From: Chara braunii
Taxonomy: Eukaryota > Streptophyta > Charophyceae > Charales > Characeae
Length of the DNA: 58,288 bases
Direction: 5' to 3'
NCBI GenBank assembly: GCA_003427395.1
Contig: BFEA01000351.1
Location: forward strand, 16,820-75,107
Shown: piece by piece, positions 1 through 10,700 of the stretch
Numbering within the stretch: position 1 is the first letter of the stretch
Layout: every line of letters begins with the position of its first letter
The notes under the pieces: model-generated
Databases searched by the model: none
Seen by the model: only the letters and a program-made list of their open reading frames with translations
Told to the model about the DNA's origin: nothing
Program-made: the position numbers and the translations under genes

Positions 1-59
<59 letters not shown>
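1..59. repeat. (CA)n microsatellite
   Basis: Uninterrupted CA dinucleotide run at the window edge; it may continue outside. It lies just beyond the 3' end of the hAT pseudogene. Confidence 0.97.
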
Positions 60-63
<4 letters not shown>

Positions 64-70
64 GGCGACC

Positions 71-3000
71 TCATTTGCCATCGGGGTGGCTTCCCTCGAA
101 TTCAGATGACCGTTCACTGCAGTTATCTGAATCGGGGTCATCCTCCACAACCTCCGCACGAGCCTTGCGCTGGCGAATGTTTTTTTTTTTTTTGCACCGG
201 GTTCAGCGGTCTTCAGCTTGCGGGGCCTTCCACGAGCACGCTTAGGCTTTGCAGCAGCATCCTCCACCGGTTCCTTCCTCTTCCTCCCCACCCTGCTCAC
301 CCACAGGTTGTCATGTTGGACAGCCTCATTGCTTGGAGGGAAGTCGGGTAAGTTCTCAACAGACTGTGCGGACACAACCGGTCGTTGCCTACGAGTGTAC
401 ACGGTCTTCACTGCAGGACGGTGCTCCTCTTCACCGTCCTCGTCATCCACGTTGTGCTGCATGTCCTGTTGTTCCATGCCCTCCGCATCTTCTTGCTGTT
501 CCATGGCCTCCTCCACTCCTTGTCTCTCCATCCCTTCCTCGTCCTCTTCATGCTCCATCTCCTCGTCCTCTTCTCCGTGCTCCTTCTCCGCCTCTTGTAG
601 GTGGTCCATGTCGTCGTTGTCCTCTTGCTGGTCCTTCTCCTCCGCCTCTTTGCGGTGCTCCGCCTCTTGCTGGTCCACCTCTTGCTGGTCCGCCGCCTTC
701 AAAACCAGTCCACTTTGCTGTTGCTTTTCCTCATCTCCCTCTTGCACAACGCCCAATGCCCGACGTGTCTCCGGTTCCTTCTCCCCAACCTTCTTCTTGC
801 GTCTCTCAATCTCCCTCCGGGTCGGGATTGCTGCGCGTCGGGCGTCCTCTTCCATGATCCGTTTTTGGACGGCGTCTCTATCACAATCTGCTAATGCCTT
901 TGCACGGTCGGCCTCCGCCTCGTCTTCATCAACCGGACCACTTTGCAGCAGCAACTCGATGTTTGTGTCCATGTGATGGAACTCTACGTCAGACTGAGGA
1001 TGGTATTGGGAGGAGCTTCCCCCCCGGGCCTGTGTAGAAACCGCGGGCTGCTTCTCCCTCCGACGCCCTGCAGGTTCTCTCCTACCAACATAAGTAGTGC
1101 CCGGGACCGATGGCTGGGCTCCCAGTTCAAAATCAGAATCACTTTCATCCTCCTCCTCCTCCGCGCCGCTCGTCTCATCCGACAATCCACACTTCCCCTT
1201 CCACAACTCATCATCCAAGTCACTGTCGTCGGTGCACTCATCCTCTTCGTCCTCGAGCTTCTTTGGAATCCTTCCCTTCGGTGTCTTCACGAAGCTACTT
1301 TGCCGCACCAGCTCCTCATCTGTCTTCTCAGTTTCTTCCTTAGGGCCCCTCAAGATAGATCCGTCGTTCTCATCTGGCTCCGGAATAGCCTCGAAGAACG
1401 AACTCCACAAATCGACGTAGCCCTCGCCGTTGGCACCATTGTTGTTGGCAGCACGCAGCAGTTGCATGTTCCAATGGATGTACACCAGCTTCTCCAATGT
1501 TTCGGCCTTCAAGTTGTTCCTCCTTTTCGAATGCACTCAGTCCATGGACGACCAATTCCTCTCAATCGGGGTTGTTGTACTCCACATGCCCATCACTTTG
1601 ATGGCAATGGCCTGCAAGTCGGGGACATCGCCGCCATAAGTCGGCCACCACTCTGACGGTGTGAGCTTCTCGCAATCAACCTTCGCATCGGGCTCCCACA
1701 TCTTCTTGTCCTTTCTCTTGGGCCCGTTCGGCGTGGGCTCCTTGTGAAACTCGTGCAGGTCACCCAAAACCTCTAGGTGGTCTGGCCCTTTCCAAGGACC
1801 TCCAACCTGTCTCTGCAGGTAATGCATCGCATTCTGCACAATTGCACTGTCCCGATCATAGAGCCACCATGGATTTCTCCTGCGCGGGTCCAGAAGAAAC
1901 GTCAGTGCATGTACTGGCTGCCGCATCATCTTCACCCGATCCCTCACTTTCTTCATGACACTCGCCCGCTGGTCCTCAGTGAGAACGACGTGAGCGAGTT
2001 TCCTTTCAATCAGGTCGTTGTATTCGACAAGGTTTGTCGGCAATGTTCCATCTCGATCCATCCTCCTGAGAAGGCTGTACAACGGTTCCATGACGTCGAC
2101 CACCTTCTTCAACTCCATCCACCAGCCGTCTCTCCTCATGGTGAAGTAAACCAGGTCCGCTTTCGACTTCAACTTCGCAGTGGACCAACGGATCCCCGTC
2201 CACCGCGTTGCATTTTTTCGATCCACCCTATCGGACAACACTGCCTTCCTGTTCAGAAGCCTCTCCAACATCATGTACACGGACCCGAACCGAACTTTCG
2301 TAGGACGAAGCAATGTCAGGGAATCGTCCATGGACATCATCAGGCTATTCATGGAGTGGTGGTTCCGGATGAACTTCACAATCATGTGGCCTCTCTTGAC
2401 AGTGTTGTTCACCCAGTCTGGCTTGCTGATGTCTCGCAGCAAAAGGCTGCAACAATGCGCAGCGCAAGGAACCCATGGAATCCGTGCAATGTCCTTGTCA
2501 GTGCGGCAGACTCAGTGCATTCCATCCGGCATAAGCGTCTGGCTCCAGAATCTGAGCAGCCTTCTTGTTCACCTCAGCATTGTCAGTGCAGATCGCGTTG
2601 ATGCGATGCACCTCTATCTCCCTCATAATCTGCTCCCACAACTTTGCCAACGCCTGCGCTGTTTTCTTCCTTGCCGTCATTGACATTGTGGCCACCAGAA
2701 CTGCACCCTTCTCCCCCGCTGCCAAGAAGTTCATGACAGGGTGCTCTCAACGGTCGGATGACCCGTCCGTGATGAATGTACAGCCTGATTCATCCCAACA
2801 GGCTGTCAGAGGATGCACTTGCTTTTGAATTCGCAAGTAGATGAAGTCAAGCATCACCGTCCTCATATGCTTGTACGAGGGCAGCTTGACCTTCGGTCGA
2901 GCAGTCGCAACTTCCAAGTAAACTTCGTGGAGCTTCTGCGTCATGTCGAAGTTCAGGAAGTTAAACGCAATGCCAGCACGGAACATCGCCTCCGCCCACG

Positions 3001-3723
3001 CAATATCCAACTTCTTTTGTGCATCGTTTTCCACCCATCTCTTGATTGATGTTTGCTGCAGTGATGCCACCCTCGTGTTCGACCCTGAACCTTCTGCAAG
3101 CCCCTCGTCTGCAGCGGCGACCGGCTCTTTCCGAGAAGCTGTTTTCGGTGGTGCCATCCCCGCAATGGTTGGTGGTTGCGGCTCCTCGTACCCGCAAACG
3201 AGCGGCTCGGAGTCCGCGTACTGAGTCTCCGTCGCAGTTGTCCCCCCTTCCGCAATGCCATGCAACTGCCTATAGTTCTTGAGGAGGTACTGCGTCTTTT
3301 GTCGCTCGGCAACACCTTCGCACCGGCGACAACGAGCTTGTGCACCATCTCACCTGTCCTCAACAGACACGGCTTCAACAACTTCAAAAAGTGTTCCACT
3401 GCCCATGTGCTCGTGCCCCTCCAAATTTGTGTGCATAGCCGGCACTTGAGCCAGTACTCTCCTCGACCCTTCGGCAGGGCTTCTTGATCCTGTATGACGT
3501 ATTTCCACACGTCCCGAATGCGCTGCAGTTGTTGCCTCGTGTCATCCTGAGGAACGAACAGAGAGGGGTCTGACGCCTGCGTGGGATCCTTTGCAGTCAC
3601 CCCAGATGCGGGAGCACTGGAACTGGCACTGGCCTTTCCTTTGTCCGTTGATCCTGACGGAGGTCTCCTCCTTCCGGTGCCGCCACTGCCACCGCCTGCA
3701 GCAGCGCCACTGCCACCCGCCAT
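71..3723 (-). pseudogene. hAT-superfamily transposase, broken, with acidic/AT-hook tail
   Basis: Read from the ATG at 3723. A Gly/Arg-rich N-terminus leads to a BED-type zinc finger around 3395-3520 (WLKCRLC, then AVEHFLK). Next comes a DUF659-like block ending GCTFITDGSSDR near 2747, then ICTDNAEVNKKAAQIL. The hAT C-terminal dimerisation region follows (EWWPTYGG, PIERNWSS, then HSKRRNNLKAETLEKLVYIH) at about 1430-1660. The same frame continues for over 400 codons as a Glu/Asp/Gln-rich, probably coiled-coil tail with an AT-hook (KRARGRPRK, about 205-240) and ends with TGA at 71-73. Breaks: TGA at 1537-1539 and 2747-2749, frameshifts near 3300 and 2500, and another at the T13 run at 181-193. 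hAT transposases cut and paste DNA; this copy cannot be translated whole. No terminal inverted repeats were identified, so it could be a decayed transposon or a once-domesticated gene. Confidence 0.88.
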
Positions 3724-3814
3724 TGGACAGCAACGTGTGGAAGCAGTCGCCAACACACACCGAACGCACCCCCCTTGGCCCCCCCCTATACCCCTTGTTT
3801 TCTACATTTTGCCT

Positions 3815-3818
<4 letters not shown>

Positions 3819-3858
<40 letters not shown>
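3819..3858. repeat. Poly-A run of 40
   Basis: Forty consecutive A just upstream (in minus-strand terms) of the hAT pseudogene. It marks the edge of the low-complexity block. Homopolymers of this length assemble poorly from short reads. Confidence 0.95.
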
Positions 3859-3861
<3 letters not shown>

Positions 3862-4067
3862 ATGTGGTGGATATCCGTCGGACACGTGAAGAAGAAGAAG
3901 AAGAAGAAGAAGACGAAGAAGGTGGGACTAAGAAGGAGAAGAAGATGATGATGATGATGATGATTGGCGGTGATGGCGGGCAGGGGATGAGAAAGAACGG
4001 CGAGAAGAAGAAGATGAGTATGTTAGGTGGGCGAGAAGAAGGAGACAGTGTACACCGACAACAACAA

Positions 4068-4068
<1 letters not shown>

Positions 4069-4144
<76 letters not shown>
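4069..4144. repeat. Poly-A (42) directly joined to poly-G (34)
   Basis: A run of A at 4069-4110 is followed without a break by G at 4111-4144, then GAA repeats. A G run this long is rare in genomes and can be a sequencing or assembly artefact. Confidence 0.9.
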
Positions 4145-4146
<2 letters not shown>

Positions 4147-4279
4147 AGAAGAAGAAGAAGAAGAAGAAGAAGAAGAAGAAGAAGAAGAAGAAGAAGAAGA
4201 AGAAGAAGGTGGGACTAAGGAGGAGAAGAAGATGATGATGATGATGATTGGCGGTGGAGGATGACGAGAAGAACAAGAA

Positions 4280-4317
4280 CTGTCTCTTATACACATCTAG
4301 ATGTGTATAAGAGACAG
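4280..4317. other. Nextera mate-pair junction adapter (assembly contaminant)
   Basis: A perfect 38-bp palindrome: the 19-bp Tn5 mosaic end CTGTCTCTTATACACATCT followed by its own reverse complement. This is the circularisation junction of Nextera mate-pair libraries, not genomic DNA. Frames crossing it give the well-known artefact peptides VSYTHLDVYKRQ and its reverse-strand partners. Sequence on its two sides may not be adjacent in the genome. Confidence 0.97.
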
Positions 4318-4639
4318 GAAGAAGAAGATGCGAAGGAGGAGAAGGAGGAAAAGAGGAAGAAGAAGAAGAAGAAGAAGAAGAGGAGGAGAAGAGAAAGAAT
4401 AAGGAGAAGAAGAAGATGCGAAGGAGGAGGAAAAGAGGAAGAACAAGAAGAACAAGAAGAGGAGGAGAAGAGGAGGAAGAATAAGGAGAAGAAGAAGTAG
4501 AAGAAGAAGATGATGAAGAAGATGGGTGGTGGAGGATGGCGGGCAGGCGGTAATAAAGGGTGGGCGAGACAAGGAGGCCGAGAGGAAGTAGAAGAAGATG
4601 CGTACATTAGGTGGGCGAGAAGAGGGAGACAGTGTAGAC

Positions 4640-4677
4640 CTGTCTCTTATACACATCTAGATGTGTATAAGAGACAG
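4640..4677. other. Second Nextera mate-pair junction adapter
   Basis: The same 38-bp double mosaic-end palindrome, 360 bp from the first. Two copies in one GAA block indicate untrimmed mate-pair reads were built into the consensus. Confidence 0.97.
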
Positions 4678-5590
4678 GAAGAAGAGTGGTCGGGGGTGGC
4701 GGGCAGGGGGGTTGGAAGAAGAAGAAGAAGAAGAAGAAGAGTGGTCGGGGGTGGCGGGCAGGGGGGTTGGAAGAAGAAGAAGAAGAAGAAGAAGAAGAAG
4801 AAGAGGAGAAGAGGAAGAAGAAGAGGAAGAAGAGAAGGAGAAGAGGAGGAAGAAGAAGATGAAGAAAAAGATGGGAGGGGGGTGCGATAGGGTGGGCGAG
4901 AAGAAGAAGGTGGAAGATGGGCAGGGGTTGAGAAATGGAGTGCGAGAAAGGATGGAGGCGGGGGCTTTGGAAGGGTGGGAAGAAGAAGAAGGAGGAGGAG
5001 GAGGAAAAGAAGAAGAAGAAGAAGAAGAAAAGGAGAAGAGGAGGAAGACGAAGATGAAGAAAAAGATGGGAGGGGGGTGCGATAGGGTGGGCGAGAAGAA
5101 GAAGAAGAAGGTGGAGGGCAGGGGGTGAGAAATGGAGTGCGAGAAAGGATGAAGGCGGGGGCTTTGGAAGGGTGGGAAGAAGGAGGAGGAGGAGGAAAAG
5201 AAGAAGAAGAGGAAGAAAATGATGATGATGAAGAAGAAGAACGGGGGTGGTGTAGACGACGCGGCCCAACACGCGCGCGCACGAGGCAGATAAAAAAAAA
5301 AAAAAAAAAATCGGAATTTGAGGTCACTGATGGCGGGCAGGGGGGGCAACAAGAAGAAGTTGAAGAAGAAGAAGAGGAGGAGGAGGATAAGAGGAAGAAG
5401 AAGAAGAAGCAGAAGAAGAAGAGGAGGAAGAAGAAGAAGTGGAGGAGGAGAGGACGAAGAGGAAGAGGAAGAGCGACAAGAAGAAGAAGAAGAAGAAGAA
5501 GAAGAAGAAGAAGCGGAGGAGGAGAAGAAGAAAAAGCGAGGGAGGAGGAGGAGAAGAAGAAGAAGAAGAAGCTCTCTCTCTCTCTCTCTC

Positions 5591-5832
5591 TTACTAACAC
5601 ACTCACCGTGGCGCGCGTCGGGGCGTGTCGGGGGGCAGCGCGACGGCGTTCGGGGCGCGTCGACTCCGTTGGCGGACAGCGCAATGGCGTTCGGGGGGCA
5701 TTGACTCCGTTGGCGGGCGCGCGGTTCGACGGCACCGGCGACGGCTGCACTCGGGCGAAGTGAGGTGTTGGGAGGGGTACGAAGGCTACCACCAAGGTCT
5801 GCGCCAGGAAGGCGGGAAACCAGAAGCAGAGT
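5591..5832. other. GC-rich unique spacer, no gene seen
   Basis: GC-rich DNA with a partial direct repeat of a GACTCCGTTGGCGG-type unit (about 5660 and 5702). No coding or RNA feature is supported. It separates the GAA block from the hairpin. Confidence 0.5.
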
Positions 5833-5978
5833 GGGAAAAAAAAAGGGCCGGTTGGCCCGATTGAAAAATTTGAAATCGCGGCCCATCTGGGCCGTCGATC
5901 TCGGAGATCGACGGCGCAGATGGGCCCCGATTTGAAATCTTTCAAGTCGGGTCTACCGGCCCTTTTTTTTTTTTTCCC
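5833..5978. repeat. Long inverted repeat (hairpin, arms about 70 bp)
   Basis: The two arms meet at GATCTC-G-GAGATC (centre 5903). Each runs outward through GCCCATCTG, an AAATTT/GATTT-type stretch, GGCCGG and a poly-A/poly-T run to GGGA/TCCC. Only a few mismatches are seen and there is almost no loop. The unit could be a foldback MITE or a hairpin precursor. No flanking duplication was established. Confidence 0.85.
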
Positions 5979-7728
5979 ATACACGGCCTCCTTTGGGGGG
6001 GAGAAGGCCCTCCGTGGCGGAAAAAAAAAAAAAAAAAAAAAAAACGCCCTCGACTGGGGTCATCCGGTGGCCAACCGGGCGGAACGACCGGCCAGGCGGC
6101 CCGGCCCCCCGCCCGGGCGACAAGCCGGGCGCCGGGCGGCCCGGAGTTCAGCCTAGGTCAATTCTGCATTCATTTCGGTAAAGGCTTCATCAGCGAAAGT
6201 CCTTGCCATTCATAAGCAGATTTGCAGTTTACCCTCCGATTTAAAAACCATGGGCAACAGCCCCACGACCCCAGTTAACCTTCAAAGCCAGTGGAATAAA
6301 ACAATTTTGAGGAGAGAGAGAGAGAGAGGGCATGCCCAAACCGACAGAGAGAGAGAGGGCCTACCCAAAACCGACAGAGAAGTCGCAAGCTGTCAATCTG
6401 TGTGACCTACGTGTGCATACCCACCAGCCTTTCTGCAACATGAACATTTCCTCTGTACTGCACTAGATGTCCACTATCACCCATACTAGAGACAACTCAC
6501 TACTGTGATAATATGAATAGATTCTTCTTTCCTTCTATACTTCTGGCACGGACAGATTTCTTTCTCTTCTGTTTCTGTTTTACCAGTGCATGTGTCAAGG
6601 AAGGGGGAAGGAGATCAAGCGTGGAGGGATCCTCTGAGCTGCAGTGGCACACATATATAAAGCATACACCGAAAGCCCATCAAGCAACGTCCAGCCCACA
6701 CAACCCATACATGGAGGACAGCATAATGACAACAAAATGGATTATAAACACAGATAAAATCACTTGTTCACTCCTCAGGTCCACTACCGCGGACACCCAC
6801 TCCCTTGTTCTTTCCTCATTGAAACGTGATGCTCAGCAGTCAGAGAATGAACAGCTGGCAATAGATTATCAGCTACACAGGACGGATCCCCAACACGGTT
6901 CACAACCACCCCCTCCCCCTCTACCCCCATTCCACCCTTCTCTTCCTCTGGCTACACCACTCTCCACCTGTCTTCAGCTCCCTCTTCCTCACTAGGGATA
7001 GGCAGAACAGCAGCAGCAGCAGCAGCAGCATGTGGCACGTAGCATCACCGGCCGGACAGCATCACGATGCAGTCAGGGAGAGCAATACCAGGCATAGGAG
7101 GGAAATCCAGGCGTTGGCCTGGGTGCTGCAACCTGACTCCTTTCCAGAAAGGGTAGGTGTCTAGTTACCATATTGGGAACAGCTTCCTTCAGCTCAACCG
7201 GGAGAAATCTAGGCTTGTAGAGGTTGAAAGAGTTTATAGGAGCTATATTTATAGGAACTATATTTGTACCTAGCCCAGCTATTGGGGGGCGGGGGAGGGG
7301 TTAAGGCTTAAAAGGGAGAGATTATGAGTTTACAACTCTTATTCACCAACCAGTACTACCTAATAAGAATAGGGTCCGGGCTCAGAACCCAGCAAAGCTC
7401 CTTTCCACAACACACCACCACTCCGTTTGGACGGACCACAGGTTCCAACTGCAGCGACTGCAAAACGACCTACACAACATGCATCTGCCAAACCACAATA
7501 ATCAGAGAGATGGCACGTCGTCTTCCAGGCAATATTTATACCTCCCAAACGCGTTGAACATCCCAGAACAAAATCCGCACTCGGACCATCATGATGAATC
7601 AGGCTGTCCACCTCTGTCGTCCTCCTGCATCACTGCACTCCAATGCAAGATGCGAAAGATGCGGAACAGCTTTGTGGGGCCGGGGGGAAGGGCACCTAAA
7701 GACAATCAAGACAACGTCCACGTTTCAA
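5979..7728. other. Intergenic region 3' of the clathrin gene
   Basis: Holds an A24 run (6021-6044), GC-rich DNA to about 6150, a GA-repeat pair with GGGCATGCCC/GGGCCTACCC (6311-6375), an AGC/CAG run (about 7010-7030) and ordinary sequence. The stretch next to 7729 must include the 3' UTR of the clathrin gene. No further gene was recognised; the short frames here match nothing I know. Confidence 0.5.
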
Positions 7729-10700
7729 CTAGTAACCTGTCATGGGGGGCATACCGTAGGCGGGCATTCCCATTCCACCCACGGGGGGAACCCCACCATA
7801 GCCCGGATCATAGCCGGGATCATAGCCGGGGGGTGCGGGCAGCGCCAGCGGGATCAGAGACGCATACATATTCTGCTTTGCAACAGCCTCCTTCTCTTCC
7901 TGAGCCATCTCCCTCCTCTGCTTCAGAAGCTCTTCTTTGTCCTTCACCAACTCGTCCACCTTCCCAGTGTACTCTCTCATGAACTGCAACAAGTAGGGCA
8001 TGCAGTAGTCCACCATATTGTTCATCCAGGCGAGCTCCAACGCCACATCCACGCGAATGAGATCGTAGCATGTGTACAAGCAAGCGGCAAAACACTCCTT
8101 CTTGTCCTGTTCGACAAAGAACCCAAGAAGCTCCTCTGCTAGCTCTCTGTCTCCCGACACAGCGCAGGTCTCCATCGCATCCTTGTAGAGCTTATCCTTC
8201 TTGGACAACGCCACAGACTGCCTCCACCTCTGGTTCTTCTTGTATATGTAGCTTGCTATACGTCTGAACTCAAGAAGCTCATGCCGCTCAACCCTCTGGG
8301 CAAGGCCAATCTGGTCGAAGTTGTCGTACATGTCAATGGACTCGCGCAGGCGATCGTAGTCCTCTTCCTCTATGTACAGGTCGTTGAGAGCGTCATTGAC
8401 GGCCGCAACATTGTTGCTCTGCACTGCAACAAGGTAAGGCTTCACCAAGGCCAACTGCCCATTCTTCTTCATGAGGTCGACAACACGGCTATGGTCAACC
8501 CGTGTAGCGAGCACATTGAGGAGGTCGTTCAACAAGTCCGGGTGCTCGTGGAAGTAGAACTGAATGCTCCGATAATAGAGCTCCACATTCGCAACCTTCA
8601 CCGCAACGTCCTTGAACTGCATGTGCTCCCAGGCCTCCGGCGAGTGATTGATAATGACAGTCGCTGCGTTATCGTATTCGTCGTACTGAATATACAGGAA
8701 GGTGAGCTCTTTCCAGTGCTGCTGTTCTTCGCAGACGCGGATGAGCTTGGGTATGTTGATTCTCGTGGAGAAGAGCTTCAAATGCTCCATCAATTTCTCC
8801 GGCCTGTACCGCGCGTACAGAGTGCCCAGTTCCGTGAAGATACCCATGTGGGCGCGCTCCAATCCCAAGCCACTTTCCATTAGGTTGATGAGCTCATCGA
8901 ACCTCCCCTTATTCTGGTAGTAATCACTCACCTCCTCCAGATCGTCCACTTGCACAATGATGTTGAGGCCGCAGAGCTGCGCAAGGCGGAACTCCTCTGC
9001 ATCCACGCACGCAAAACACACTTCCTTCCATGTGCGAGTGCTGTTCGCTTTCCTCGCGGCGTCCACCGCTCCCTGAAACTGCTGAAGCTTGATGAGCGTT
9101 ACTGCCAGCCTCTGCCAGTTGGAGATGTGCGTGAAGAGGATCTTCGCCGCCTCATAGAGAGCTTCGTCGAAGCAGCGGTCGCCAACCGACTGGATGTTCG
9201 CAACGTGGGGCAGCGAAATGAGCTCCTCGATCTCGCCCAGATGGTCGATCTTCGCGTAGGCATAGATGAGCTCGGTGTCCACCTTCGACTCTTTCACCTT
9301 CTTCCTGACCATCAGCAAGTACTTGACAAGGTCTTCAAACACCTCTGCCTGCTCTGCCGCCCGAATCACATTCGCGAACTGCGTCGCATCACTTGCCCTT
9401 ATAAACGATTCGATGGCGTCCGACACAAGACCCTCCTTCAGTTGCGCTTTTGCCACCTGGCTCCACACTTCGTCTTCGTCCACACGCGTCGCGAACTCCA
9501 CCGCTCTCTCGATGCTCTTCATGTTGTCAAGCAACACGTTGACGGCCTGCACGTTCAGGTTGAACTTCTTAAAAATAGCGAACGCTTCCTCGTATAGCTC
9601 CGCGCCCACGGCAATCTCTCCGACTGCCGGCCCGTCGAAGTTCTCGAGCCGGTTGACGTAGTCCATGACTCGCGTCTTGTCCGCCTTGATGGCCGTCAGA
9701 ATGAGCAAGTTCTGCAGATTAGGGTTCCCGCTGAAGGCGGAGTTTTGGAGCACAATCTTCTCCAGCAGCTCGATGAGCTCGTGCGGCAGATCCGCGTTCA
9801 TGAAAGCCATTACCGCCACCGACACTTGCTCCGGGTTCTTGCTCTCCGGCAGCGCGGTCGACACCACCTGATCAATGAGCTGCCGCCGGAACTGATTATC
9901 GGGCGTAAGGACCTTCCCCCAGAGCACGTCGTCTTGCCTTTCCACGACGTATCTGGCCTGCAACTTGAAGAGCGAGTTCTTGTTTGTGACATTGACGAGC
10001 TCGTCATCGCATTGCCCCCTTTTGTACGCAATACACGCCAACGTAGGGTCGCGCTTCTCGCAGTACTTGCCGACAACTCGGGAGTCGTAGTACGGATTCG
10101 TGGTCAGGAAATGCTCCGGGTTGTTGTTAGTGTCGATGATGATCTTCCCCAAGGCGTTGTGCACGTGAACATCCGTGCTCCCCTCGCTCACAAGATGCTC
10201 CAGGAACTGCGTCAGCAGCCTCAGCTTGTTCCGCTTCTCGCACTCTTCCACCAACGTCTCCACGGGCAGTAGGCTGCGAACAGACAGAATTAGGTTTTTG
10301 ATGAACTCCTCCGGACAATCGTCGTCGATGAGCTGACCCACGACGAGATGCGCGTTCGCGGGGTTCACCTTTTGCACGTAGCCCTCGATGTACCGCAGCA
10401 TATTGTTGGCGTAGAGGTAGTGAGTGAGGTCGGGGACAAAGTTGAAACGGTCGCACACGTTGATGAGAGGGCGCGCGTCGCTCAGCTTCGACTCCATCAG
10501 AAAGTTCTTCGTCTTCTCCGGGTCGTAGAAGTTGGACTCTCTGGTGACCCGCTCCACCTCCTTCAGCTGATTCGTCCTCGCAGCCGCCTCGATGTACTTG
10601 AAGTGCACGTCCGGGTCTTCGGTCTGTGCAATGTACGTCTGCAGGAAGAAGAACAGCCCCTCGAACGACTTGAAACTCTCGAACAACTTGATGCAGTCAT

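Larger units (their letters stand above)
3885..5590. repeat. GAA/GGA purine-strand low-complexity block
   Basis: About 1.7 kb of GAA, GGA and GAT triplets. Partial direct repeats include the GGGTGGCGGGCAGGGGGG unit (4690 and 4749), a roughly 190-bp duplication (4860-4990 against 5050-5180) and GTTAGGTGGGCGAGAAG-type units near 4021 and 4604. It ends in a CT run. Long frames on both strands are only triplet-repeat translations. Two adapter palindromes inside show that the order of the pieces is doubtful. Strand-asymmetric GAA tracts can form triplex DNA, but nothing here shows a function. Confidence 0.9.

Noticed and set aside
4280-4317. Tn5-like transposon end
   Set aside because: Two mosaic ends joined head to head with nothing between them is a library adapter, not a transposon.
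4261-5984. Several long frames on both strands in the GAA block
   Set aside because: They are translations of triplet repeats and adapter sequence (SYTHLDVYKRQ type) with no gene-like composition.
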